The notes beneath the pieces are model-generated. The model was given only the letters and a program-made list of their open reading frames with translations. It made no database searches and was not told the DNA's origin. Source: F23-B02 sp963633225 (GTDB lineage: Bacteria > Bacillota > Clostridia > Oscillospirales > Oscillospiraceae). From it: 16,311 nucleotides of DNA. Below, one piece after another: positions 7,031 through 14,090 of this stretch. Where the stretch lies: contig CAVGXR010000013.1 in NCBI GenBank assembly GCA_963633225.1, forward strand, positions 1 to 16,311, written 5' to 3'. Position 1 is the stretch's first letter. Each line of letters opens with the position of its first letter. A program made the position numbers and the translations under genes.

Positions 7031-7089
7031 TGGTTTTGCACACTTTCAACAAAGTTATCAACACATTATGTAAATCGTAGGACCCGGCC

Positions 7090-7680
7090 TCAGTCCGTGC
7101 TCGGCTCCTTGCTCTCCAGAAATCCCTTTATGCCGCTGAAGCAGTAGGTGTCGAGCACATAGGCAACGCGCTCGGGCGTCTCCTTCATGCCGCTGTCGAG
7201 CCAGTACTTCACGACGGTCGATATCGACGAGACGAGAAGCGCCTTGAGGCACTCGGCCATCTGGTCGCTCAGCTCGCCGAGGATGAGTATCTCCTGCTCG
7301 AGATAATCCTCCGCGTGCTGCCTGATGACCTTGAGCATTGCGTCGTTGTCGCCGTAGGGCCCGGCGAATACGCGGCACAGCTCCTCGTTTTCCTTCAGAA
7401 GGCGCAGCGTTTCAAGCGAGTCAAGGCGCTCCACGCCGCTTTCCTTCAGGCGCTGCTGCATCGCCTCGGCCAGCTGAGCCTCAAGGCTGCGCTTGAGGTC
7501 GTATGGGTCGGAGTAATGCGCATAAAACGTGCCGCGGTTGATGTCCGCCTCGCGGCAGATCTCCGTAACGCTTATCTTTTCGATCGGCTTTACGGCAAGC
7601 AGCTGCAAAAAGCCGTCTCTGATGGCTTTTTTAGTGTATCTTACACGTCTGTCTTCTTTTTTCTTTCTTGTGTTTTCCAC
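7090..7680 (-). CDS. TetR/AcrR-family transcriptional regulator
   Basis: I start it at GTG 7680 (196 residues) because AGGAG (7691-7695) lies ten nt before it and the promoter puts the transcript start near 7707. An upstream GTG at 7713 would lie outside the mRNA. The basic N-terminus (RKKKEDRRVRYTKKAIRDGFLQLL) and the helix-turn-helix at about 36-56 (ISVTEICREADINRGTFYAHY) are typical of TetR, in the subgroup related to DhaS/TetR_C_7. The C-terminal ligand and dimer domain is helical. It ends 125 bp upstream of the lipoprotein start on the same strand. No efflux pump or enzyme is adjacent, so target and ligand are unknown. Confidence 0.9.
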   Translation of the reverse strand: MENTRKKKEDRRVRYTKKAIRDGFLQLLAVKPIEKISVTEICREADINRGTFYAHYSDPYDLKRSLEAQLAEAMQQRLKESGVERLDSLETLRLLKENEELCRVFAGPYGDNDAMLKVIRQHAEDYLEQEILILGELSDQMAECLKALLVSSISTVVKYWLDSGMKETPERVAYVLDTYCFSGIKGFLESKEPSTD

Positions 7681-7713
7681 GCTGACCACGCTCCTTATTT
7701 TTTCTTTAAACAC

Positions 7714-7742
7714 ATACTACTATATAAGCGTAAGAAAATCAA
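7714..7742 (-). promoter_or_regulatory. Promoter of the tetR-type gene
   Basis: -35 TTGATT (7737-7742), 17-nt spacer, -10 TAGTAT (7714-7719). Element D begins seven bases upstream at 7749, so the element directly abuts this promoter. Confidence 0.55.
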
Positions 7743-7979
7743 CACTTGTTTTTTCAGAGGCGCATTGACGCAGCTACCTATACGCTGATTGCGTCAGCAC
7801 GGTATCGAAACAATGGTATAAACAAGAACGTTTCGCGCTTTTTTAGATGCGTATGAAGTCTGTACCTATACGTATATTGCGGGTGCACGACCGTAAACTC
7901 GGGAGGAAACTACGGCGTTTCGCCTCCCGTTAGTGCGGCGGAATGTTTTTGCTGCATCTAAAAAACTGCTCTGCACCCT

Positions 7980-8004
7980 GTAGGGAACAGGCTTGCCTGT
8001 TCCG
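7980..8004 (+). repeat. REP-like palindrome, A-T stem variant
   Basis: GTAG foot, then stem GGAACAGGC, loop TT, stem GCCTGTTCC. The A/T pair at stem position six replaces the G/C pair of other copies. Confidence 0.9.
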
Positions 8005-8142
8005 CTTGTTGCACCTATCTGCGCACCGAAATCGGCTGACTTATCTTGCCTGTTCCGAAACGTACAAATATTATCGGCAGAAGAAATCGACCGTATATCT
8101 AAAACCTGCATTCATATGACCTGCGTCAATAGCCGCAGCAGA

Positions 8143-8266
8143 CGGAACAGGCAAGCCTGTTCCCTACGAGGATTGGCGGTAGTTTCGGTCGGGCACAAGC
8201 AACCACATCCAGCTTGATCTTAATGCGAATTGCCCGCCACGGCGAGTGGCCAAGCCTGTTCCCTAC
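8143..8266 (-). repeat. Inverted REP, 81-bp module, truncated REP
   Basis: Minus-strand counterpart of the unit in A and B: truncated REP (8250-8266), module (8168-8248), complete REP (8143-8167), all with GTAG feet facing the right end of element D. Confidence 0.85.
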
Positions 8267-8402
8267 AGGTTGCGGCGCATCATTTCAGATGCTGTACAAA
8301 GCTTGCACTGTACTCACGGGACGCGAAACGTTCTTATTTCCTCCAATGTCTCGATACCGTGCACCTGCAATCAACGTATAGGTGCAGACTAAATGCGCAA
8401 CT

Positions 8403-8435
8403 AAAAAGCCTCCGTTCGGATCGAACGGAGGCTTT
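8403..8435 (-). terminator. Terminator of the 84-aa gene
   Basis: AAAGCCTCCGTTCG (8405-8418) pairs perfectly with CGAACGGAGGCTTT (8422-8435) around GAT. On the minus strand the stem runs into TTTTTAG, which is also the right tip of element D. Confidence 0.9.
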
Positions 8436-8447
8436 ATACGCTGTCTA

Positions 8448-8702
8448 TCAGGTGAAGCTGGAGATCATGCTGATGGGCCAGGTCAGGATATCGCCGACGA
8501 GGCGAACCTTGCTCTGCACGAAGATGCGGGTATCTTCATCAGTGAGCTTATCCTTGATCTGCTGAGCCACTACCTTGGGCTTGATCTCAAGAAGCTTGCC
8601 TGCAACGCCGAGGATCTTGCCTGCGTCGAGGTACTTAACGGTTTCAACGAGGTTATCCTTCGCAGCCTCGTAGTCAAAATTGGCTATTGCCTTAATGCAC
8701 AT
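8448..8702 (-). CDS. Small soluble orphan protein, 84 aa
   Basis: I do not recognise this protein. It is soluble and helical (EAAKDNLVETVKYLDAGKILGVAGKLL), with one Cys at position 2 and no signal peptide or membrane helix. The middle (KPKVVAQQIKDKLTDEDTRIFVQSKVRLVGDIL) is amphipathic. Evidence that it is real: an ideal GGGAGG site eight nt before ATG 8702, an upstream promoter, and a strong dedicated terminator beginning 12 bp past the stop. It is therefore a monocistronic, probably well-expressed gene. No partner gene is implied by context. Confidence 0.8.
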   Translation of the reverse strand: MCIKAIANFDYEAAKDNLVETVKYLDAGKILGVAGKLLEIKPKVVAQQIKDKLTDEDTRIFVQSKVRLVGDILTWPISMISSFT

Positions 8703-8744
8703 GTTGTTTTCCTCCCATATAATCTTTGTTGTTCAGATGCAGTA

Positions 8745-8774
8745 ACTATACCACATTAAGCTACATTTTGTAAA
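8745..8774 (-). promoter_or_regulatory. Promoter of the 84-aa gene
   Basis: -35 TTTACA (8769-8774), 18-nt spacer, -10 TATAGT (8745-8750). Confidence 0.65.
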
Positions 8775-8843
8775 CAGTATTCTTCCATACAGCGTAAAAC
8801 ATTTTAACACAGAACGTCCGATATGTCAAAAAGAAAAGTTAAG

Positions 8844-11228
8844 TCAGCTATTTTTATGTGAGAAAGCACGAACGAGCGCCCGAAGCCCACCCTTTTCGCG
8901 GTTTGCGGCGCCCAGCAGCGCACGCACCTGCGTTTCCGTCACAGCGCCGGTGAAGCGTGCAAGCCCGCGATATGGCAGGTTCATGGCAAACTCGGTGTTG
9001 TTTGCGTTCTCCCTGTCGCCGGTGAGCCGGAAAAAGCCCCAGACCATGCGCAGCAGGCGGTACAGCAGGCGGCCTATGCCCGGGCGGTACGCGCCCTGAA
9101 CGAGGGCGGAGTTAAACTCCAGCGGCGCGCTTCTGTCCCACAGATGCTGAGGTATCTCATGCCCGAGCAGCGCGGCAAAGCTCTCGTCGGGAACATTCTG
9201 CACATCGGCTGTGCGGTAGGGTGCAAGCGCCGGATCGCCGAAGCCGTCAGCGCCGTTGCCCTCCTTCTCGATGAAGGTGCGCAGACGTATATCCCGCGAG
9301 GATGCGCCGACGAGTATCTCATAGCGCCCTCCGGCTGTCGCCCAGCGCTGTCCGGCTGTGCTCCAGTATTGGAACGCCCGCTCCGGCAGCGCGACGAAAA
9401 CGCGCCGTTCCTCATCGGGGGCAAGGCTCACACGCACAAAGCCGCGCAGCTCCTTTTCGGGGCAGAACACTCCGCCCTGCGGCGCGGCGACGTATACCTG
9501 CGCGATCTCGGCGGCCTCGGTATCGCCGGTGTTTTTTATCGTGAAGCTCACGCCCTCGGGCGAGAGCTCAAGGCCGGAGTATTCAAACGCCGTGTAGCTC
9601 AGGCCGAAGCCGAATGGGTATTTCACCGCCCTTTTCGCCGTGTCGTAATAGCGGTAGCCGACGAAGATGCCCTCGCGGTACTCGCTCGTGCGCTCGGTGC
9701 CCGGGTAGTAGACATAGCACGGCGTGTCGGAAAGCTTCAGCGGCATGGTCTCGGCCAGCTTGCCGGAGGGACTTGCCTTGCCCGTCACGAGCCGCGCAAC
9801 AGCCCTCGCACCGGCCTGACCGCCGAGAAAGCCGTGCAGCAGCGCCTTGCAGCCGAAATCCCAATCCGTCTCCACGGGGCTGCCGCAGGAGAGGATGACG
9901 GCTATATTCGGGTTGACCCTGCGCAGCGCATTGAGCAGCTCGACCTGATTGTCGGGTATGCGCATATGGGATCTGTCAACGCCCTCGGCCTCGCTGCCCT
10001 CGTCGAGCCCCAGCCACAGCAGCACCGTGTCGGCTCTGCGTGCAAGCCCGCAGGCGCGGCGCAGAAGCCTTTTGCTCCTGCCGCCGCTGCGCCTGAAGCC
10101 GGGCTCACAGCCTATGACGTTCACGCCCTCGCTCCTGAGCGCATCGAGCCCGCACTCTAACTTCGTAGGCTCTATGCGTGAGCTGCCCGCGCCCTGATAG
10201 CGCGGTCTGAGCGCAAAGTCGCCTATCACGGCGATGCGCGCGCCCTTTTTGAGCGGAAGTATGCCGCCCTCGTTTTTCAGCAGCACGGCGCTTTCCTCGG
10301 CAAGGCGGGCAGCAAAGGCGTGGTGCTCGTCCATATCGCAGCCCGGGGCGTTTTCAAAGGCCGCCTGCGCGTCATCCACAAGGCGCAGCAGACGCGATAC
10401 GCGCTCGTCGATCAGAGCCCCGCTCACGCTGCCGGAGCGCAGAGCGGCAAGCACCTGCCGGTCAGTCTCCCCGCCGGTTCCTGGCATTTCGAGGCTGTTT
10501 CCGGCAAGCAGGCCGAGCACGCGGTCGTTATCGCCGCCCCAGTCGGTGACGATGAGCCCGTCATAGCCCCAGTCCCGCGTGAGTATATCCTGCAAAAGAT
10601 GCGTGTTTTCGTTGGCATACTGCCCGTTTACCATGTTGTACGAGGTCATCAGGCACTTGACATGCCCCTCCTTGACCGCGATCTCGAAGGCCGGCAGGTA
10701 TATCTCGCGCAGCGTGCGCTCGTCAAGCACCGAGTCGTTTGTCATGCGCAGCCTTTCCTGCGAGTTTGCCGCAAAGTGCTTTACGCAGGCGGCAAGCCCC
10801 CTCGACTGCACACCGCGTATGAGCGCGGCGGCGCATTTTCCTGCCAGCAGCGGGTCCTCGGAGTAGTATTCGAAGTTGCGGCCGCACAGGGGGCTGCGCT
10901 TTATGTTGACGCCGGGGCCGAGTATAACGCCTACGCGCTGCTCCAGCATCTCATCGCCCAGCCGCTCTCCCATCTGCTCGATCATGTCCTCGTCCCAGCT
11001 GTTTGCCGCAGCCGAGGCCGTCGGGAAGCAGGTCGCGGGATAGGCCGCGTTCAGGCCGAGATGGTCGTTTTTGCCGATCTGCTTGCGCAGTCCGTGCGGA
11101 CCGTCGGTCAGCATCATCCTCGGTATCCCCAGCCGCGCAACGCCCTTGCTGTGCCAGAAATCGTCTCCCGAGCACAGCGAGCACTTTTCCTCGTCCGTCA
11201 TTTCGGAAATGAGCTCCGTATATTTCAT
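8844..11228 (-). CDS. Glycoside hydrolase family 3 beta-glucosidase
   Basis: A 794-residue retaining glycosidase that should release terminal beta-linked glucose (or a similar sugar) from oligosaccharides or glycosides. The N-terminal barrel is at about 1-290, with KHF at 150-152 and the nucleophile Asp229 in VTDWGG. The second alpha/beta domain is at about 305-540; Glu415 in AEGVDR is the likely acid/base by analogy with other GH3 enzymes. The fibronectin-III-like domain follows the GYRYYD and FGFGLSYTAFEYS motifs. There is no PA14 insert and no signal peptide, so the enzyme is probably cytosolic. Roughly the last 130 residues after the FnIII-like domain (to FSHKNS) are an extension I do not recognise. 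The ribosome site is GAGGTGAGG. No sugar transporter lies next to it. Confidence 0.93.
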   Translation of the reverse strand: MKYTELISEMTDEEKCSLCSGDDFWHSKGVARLGIPRMMLTDGPHGLRKQIGKNDHLGLNAAYPATCFPTASAAANSWDEDMIEQMGERLGDEMLEQRVGVILGPGVNIKRSPLCGRNFEYYSEDPLLAGKCAAALIRGVQSRGLAACVKHFAANSQERLRMTNDSVLDERTLREIYLPAFEIAVKEGHVKCLMTSYNMVNGQYANENTHLLQDILTRDWGYDGLIVTDWGGDNDRVLGLLAGNSLEMPGTGGETDRQVLAALRSGSVSGALIDERVSRLLRLVDDAQAAFENAPGCDMDEHHAFAARLAEESAVLLKNEGGILPLKKGARIAVIGDFALRPRYQGAGSSRIEPTKLECGLDALRSEGVNVIGCEPGFRRSGGRSKRLLRRACGLARRADTVLLWLGLDEGSEAEGVDRSHMRIPDNQVELLNALRRVNPNIAVILSCGSPVETDWDFGCKALLHGFLGGQAGARAVARLVTGKASPSGKLAETMPLKLSDTPCYVYYPGTERTSEYREGIFVGYRYYDTAKRAVKYPFGFGLSYTAFEYSGLELSPEGVSFTIKNTGDTEAAEIAQVYVAAPQGGVFCPEKELRGFVRVSLAPDEERRVFVALPERAFQYWSTAGQRWATAGGRYEILVGASSRDIRLRTFIEKEGNGADGFGDPALAPYRTADVQNVPDESFAALLGHEIPQHLWDRSAPLEFNSALVQGAYRPGIGRLLYRLLRMVWGFFRLTGDRENANNTEFAMNLPYRGLARFTGAVTETQVRALLGAANREKGGLRALVRAFSHKNS

Positions 11229-11257
11229 GCCCTCACCTCACAGTTTTTCTTTTCTGT

Positions 11258-11287
11258 ATAATAACACAGCCGCAGCCCCATTAACAA
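11258..11287 (-). promoter_or_regulatory. Promoter of the GH3 gene
   Basis: -35 TTGTTA (11282-11287), 18-nt spacer, -10 TATTAT (11258-11263). It is divergent from the ACT promoter, whose -35 starts 47 bp away. Confidence 0.5.
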
Positions 11288-11334
11288 TACCTTTCCGCTC
11301 TCCTTTAAGCGGCAAAAAAACAGCGCCGGAAATA

Positions 11335-11363
11335 TTGAAAAAAACGGGGGCATCGGATATAAT
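11335..11363 (+). promoter_or_regulatory. Strong sigma-A promoter of the ACT-PFL operon
   Basis: -35 TTGAAA (11335-11340), 17-nt spacer, -10 TATAAT (11358-11363). Confidence 0.85.
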
Positions 11364-11364
11364 G

Positions 11365-11392
11365 ATTTAATTAACATTATTTAATTGACATT
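11365..11392. repeat. 14-bp AT-rich tandem repeat at the ACT transcription start
   Basis: ATTTAATTAACATT followed directly by ATTTAATTGACATT, one mismatch. It begins two bases after the -10, so it covers the expected start and the first transcribed bases. Confidence 0.75.
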
Positions 11393-11414
11393 GACAGCAC
11401 GGGAGTGACAAAAC

Positions 11415-11684
11415 ATGAAAGCAATAGTAACGGTCGTCGGCAAGGATCAGGTCGGCATAATCGCGGGCGTGTGCAACACGCTTGCAGACCACAACATAAA
11501 CGTTCTGGACATCAGCCAGACCATCATGGAGGGCTACTTCACAATGATGATGGTCGTCGATCTTGCGCTGTGCGGCGAGCCCTTTGCGGATCTGAAGAGC
11601 GTGCTGAAAACCTACGGCGAGGGGCGCGGCCTGTCCATACGCATCCAGCGCGAGGATATTTTCGACGCGATGCACAAGCTGTGA
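11415..11684 (+). CDS. ACT domain-containing protein (UPF0237 type)
   Basis: An 89-residue stand-alone ACT domain, a fold that commonly binds amino acids or other small ligands and forms dimers. MKAIVTVVGKDQVGIIAGV is the family's first strand and helix, with the ligand-loop pattern VGKDQVGIIAGVCNTLADHNINVLDISQ. The start ATG follows GGGAG by nine nt. The next gene begins nine bases after its stop, and these two families are a conserved two-gene unit in many bacteria and archaea, so it is probably the sensory or regulatory partner of the UPF0210 protein. The ligand is unknown. Confidence 0.92.
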   Translation: MKAIVTVVGKDQVGIIAGVCNTLADHNINVLDISQTIMEGYFTMMMVVDLALCGEPFADLKSVLKTYGEGRGLSIRIQREDIFDAMHKL

Positions 11685-11693
11685 GGTGCCGCC

Positions 11694-13052
11694 ATGCTGA
11701 GCCTTAACAACATCTTTGACACCATCGACATGATCGACCGGCAGCATCTGGACATCCGCACGATCACCATGGGCATCTCGCTGCTCGACTGCGTGAGCGA
11801 GGAGCCCGCACGCTGCTGCGAAAAGATATACGACAAGATATGCCGCCGCGCCGAAAAGCTCGTGAAGACCGGCGAGGATATCGAGAGCGAGTTCGGCATA
11901 CCCATCGTCAACAAGCGCATATCCGTCACGCCCGTCGCGCTCGTCGCGGGGAGCTGTGCTACAGAGGACTACGTTCCCTTTGCCCTGACGCTCGACCGTG
12001 CGGCAAAGACCTGCGGCGTGAACTTCATCGGCGGCTACTCGGCGCTGGTGCAGAAGGGCGAAAGCCGCGGCGACACACTGCTGCTGCGCTCGATACCGCA
12101 GGCCATGGCGCAGACAGACCTCGTCTGCTCGAGCGTGAACGTCGGCTCTACGAGAGCCGGCATAAACATGGATGCCGTCGCCAAGATGGGGCGCATAATA
12201 AAAGAGACCGCGCATCTTACCCGCGATACCGACGGGCTCGGCTGCGCAAAGCTCGTGGTGTTCTGCAACGCCGTGGAGGATAACCCCTTCATGGCCGGAG
12301 CCTTCCACGGCGTGGGCGAGGCCGACAGCGTCATCAACGTCGGCGTGTCGGGACCCGGCGTCGTGTACCATGCGCTGCAAAAGTGCAAGGGCGCACCGTT
12401 TGACACCGTTGCCGAGACGATAAAAAGAACCGCCTTCCAGATAACGCGCATGGGTCAGATGGTCGCGGCGGAGGCCTCACACAGGCTCGACACGCCCTTC
12501 GGCATCGTCGATCTCTCCCTCGCGCCGACTCCCGCGGTGGGCGACAGCGTTGCCCGCATACTCGAGGAGATGGGGCTTGAGACCTGCGGCACACACGGCA
12601 CGACCGCCGCGCTTGCGCTCCTGAACGACGCGGTCAAAAAGGGCGGCGTGATGGCTTCGGGTCACGTCGGCGGACTGTCGGGCGCGTTCATCCCCGTGTC
12701 CGAGGACGAGGGCATGATAGCCGCCGCCGAGTGCGGTACGCTTACCATAGACAAGCTCGAGGCCATGACCTGCGTGTGCTCGGTCGGGCTCGATATGATA
12801 GCCGTCCCTGGCGACACGAGCGCAGAGACGATATCCGCCATCATAGCCGACGAGGCCGCCATCGGCATGGTCAACAGCAAGACCACCGCCGTGCGCGTTA
12901 TACCCGTCGAGGGCAAGGGTGTCGGCGATATGATAGAGCTCGGCGGACTGCTGGGCTCGGCTCCCGTCATGCCCGTGCACAAGGCAGGCAGCTCCGCCTT
13001 CATCGCCCGCGGCGGACGCATCCCCGCCCCCCTCCAGAGCCTTAAGAATTAG
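11694..13052 (+). CDS. PFL family protein (UPF0210/DUF711)
   Basis: A 452-residue cytosolic protein of the UPF0210 family, which is described as sharing a pyruvate formate-lyase-like barrel but has no established reaction. Family landmarks are SVNVGSTRAGINMDAV, the Gly-rich GVSGPGVVY and a C-terminal GGxxGSAPVMPV. Length is normal and the frame is intact. GAGGTG upstream of ATG 11694 overlaps the end of the ACT gene. No glycyl-radical motif is visible, so radical chemistry should not be assumed. Element F starts 11 bases after its TAG stop. Confidence 0.93.
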   Translation: MLSLNNIFDTIDMIDRQHLDIRTITMGISLLDCVSEEPARCCEKIYDKICRRAEKLVKTGEDIESEFGIPIVNKRISVTPVALVAGSCATEDYVPFALTLDRAAKTCGVNFIGGYSALVQKGESRGDTLLLRSIPQAMAQTDLVCSSVNVGSTRAGINMDAVAKMGRIIKETAHLTRDTDGLGCAKLVVFCNAVEDNPFMAGAFHGVGEADSVINVGVSGPGVVYHALQKCKGAPFDTVAETIKRTAFQITRMGQMVAAEASHRLDTPFGIVDLSLAPTPAVGDSVARILEEMGLETCGTHGTTAALALLNDAVKKGGVMASGHVGGLSGAFIPVSEDEGMIAAAECGTLTIDKLEAMTCVCSVGLDMIAVPGDTSAETISAIIADEAAIGMVNSKTTAVRVIPVEGKGVGDMIELGGLLGSAPVMPVHKAGSSAFIARGGRIPAPLQSLKN

Positions 13053-13063
13053 TTTAGCGGATA

Positions 13064-13300
13064 GCTGTTAGCCGTTAGCCGTTAGCCAATTGTGTTTGCC
13101 TGACGGCAAACAATTTGATTACACCTCATCCGCCGCGCAGCCTGTGGCTGCGAGTGAAGAAGTAAAAAGTAACAGGTAATAAGTGCGGTGTGCGCTTCGC
13201 GCACGGATTTGAATTTTATTCGCTCGGAGAGCGAATACCGCTGGCTAAACGCTAACTGCTAATTGCTAACTGCTAATTGCAATATATGTATAGGAGAAGC
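13064..13300. mobile_element. Element F: heptad-flanked hairpin unit with eroded right arm
   Basis: Counterpart of element C. Three exact GTTAGCC heptads (13067-13087); hairpin TGTTTGCC-TGAC-GGCAAACA (13093-13112); a conserved stretch of about 85 bp starting ATTACACCTCATCCG; hairpin GTGCGC-TTC-GCGCAC (13190-13204); hairpin ATTCGCTC-GGA-GAGCGAAT (13218-13236); five inverted GCTAA heptads (13244-13278); then a remnant (TTGCAATATATGTATAGG) of the family right arm. The first hairpin has a different stem from C but the same position and shape. The remaining 40 bp before birA contain two copies of GCTAAAGCGCC and no gene. Confidence 0.72.
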
Positions 13301-13339
13301 GCTAAAGCGCCACTAAAAAGCTAAAGCGCCGCCAAAAAG

Positions 13340-14080
13340 ATGGAGATAAAGGTACAGGCTTTTGAGAGCCTTGATTCGACGAATAATTATTTAAAGAAGC
13401 TTGCGTCCGAGGGCGCGGCGGAGGGCACGGTCGTCATTGCCGACGCGCAGACCTCAGGCCGCGGCAGGCTGGGGCGCAGCTTTGCCTCCGCGCCCGGCTG
13501 CGGCATATACATGTCGCTGCTGCTGCGTCCCGAGGGCTGCACGGCTGACTGCGCGACGAGCCTGACGGCGGTCGCGGCGGTCGCGGTGTGCCGCGCCATT
13601 GAAAAGACCTGTGGCCGTCCGGCGGGCATCAAATGGGTAAACGACCTGTACATGCGCGGCAGGAAGATCTGCGGCATACTGTGCGAAAGCGCCGTCAAGG
13701 GCGGCACGGTCGATTACGCCGTGCTCGGCATCGGCCTGAACGTCACGACGCGGCTGACGGACTTCCCCGAGGAGCTGCGCGAGACAGCCGGCTCACTGTA
13801 CACGCAGACGGGCTTCGAGTTCGAGCGCGGCAGGCTCATCGCCTCCATCCTTGCGGAGCTGAGCTCGCTGTACGAGCTGTGGCGCGACGGCCCCAGTGTG
13901 TGCCACGCAGAGTACAAGCGCCGCTGCATCGTCCTCGACCGGCAGATCACCGTCACAACGCCCGAGGGCGAGTTTGACGCGGTGGCAGAGAACATAAGCG
14001 CCGACTACGGTCTGGTTCTGCGCCTTCCCGACGGAGAGCGGAAAACCGTGCGCAGCGGCGAGGTCAAAATAAAGATCTGA
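13340..14080 (+). CDS. birA: Biotin-[acetyl-CoA-carboxylase] ligase, no HTH domain
   Basis: A 246-residue enzyme that activates biotin with ATP and attaches it to a lysine of biotin carrier proteins. Catalytic motifs: STNNYLK (13-19), biotin/ATP loop GRGRLGR (40-46), KWVNDL (98-103), KICGIL (109-114) and GIGLNV (130-135), followed by a C-terminal SH3-like domain from about 195. The N-terminal DNA-binding domain of bifunctional BirA is absent, so it should not act as a repressor. The ATG at 13340 precedes the conserved start of the domain by only a few residues, yet no convincing Shine-Dalgarno lies just upstream, where element F debris ends. It is followed after ten bases by the next gene. 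Confidence 0.92.
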   Translation: MEIKVQAFESLDSTNNYLKKLASEGAAEGTVVIADAQTSGRGRLGRSFASAPGCGIYMSLLLRPEGCTADCATSLTAVAAVAVCRAIEKTCGRPAGIKWVNDLYMRGRKICGILCESAVKGGTVDYAVLGIGLNVTTRLTDFPEELRETAGSLYTQTGFEFERGRLIASILAELSSLYELWRDGPSVCHAEYKRRCIVLDRQITVTTPEGEFDAVAENISADYGLVLRLPDGERKTVRSGEVKIKI

Positions 14081-14090
14081 GGTAATAACA

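Larger units (their letters stand above)
7749..8407. mobile_element. Mosaic element D with two tandem left arms
   Basis: This fills the 730-bp gap between the TetR gene and the 84-aa gene. Left arm 1 runs 7749-7836 and left arm 2 begins at 7839 with the same TTTTTTAGATGC-type tip. Then REP 7980-8004, a half REP without GTAG at 8045-8057, unrelated middle sequence to about 8142, inverted REP 8143-8167, inverted 81-bp module 8168-8248, truncated REP 8250-8266, and right arm about 8327-8407. It lacks the central terminator core of A and E. The right tip (TTTTTAG on the minus strand) merges with the T run of the 84-aa gene's terminator. There is no transposase and the reading frames inside are repeat-derived. 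Confidence 0.78.

Noticed and set aside
7055..7063. DnaA box-like TTATCAACA upstream of the lipoprotein gene
   Set aside because: A single site with one mismatch, with no cluster, no AT-rich unwinding region of note and no dnaA or dnaN nearby, so not evidence of an origin.
9144..12380. Long open frames opposite the GH3 and PFL genes
   Set aside because: They are antisense shadows created by G/C-rich third codon positions; the opposite strand has complete conserved families with start signals.
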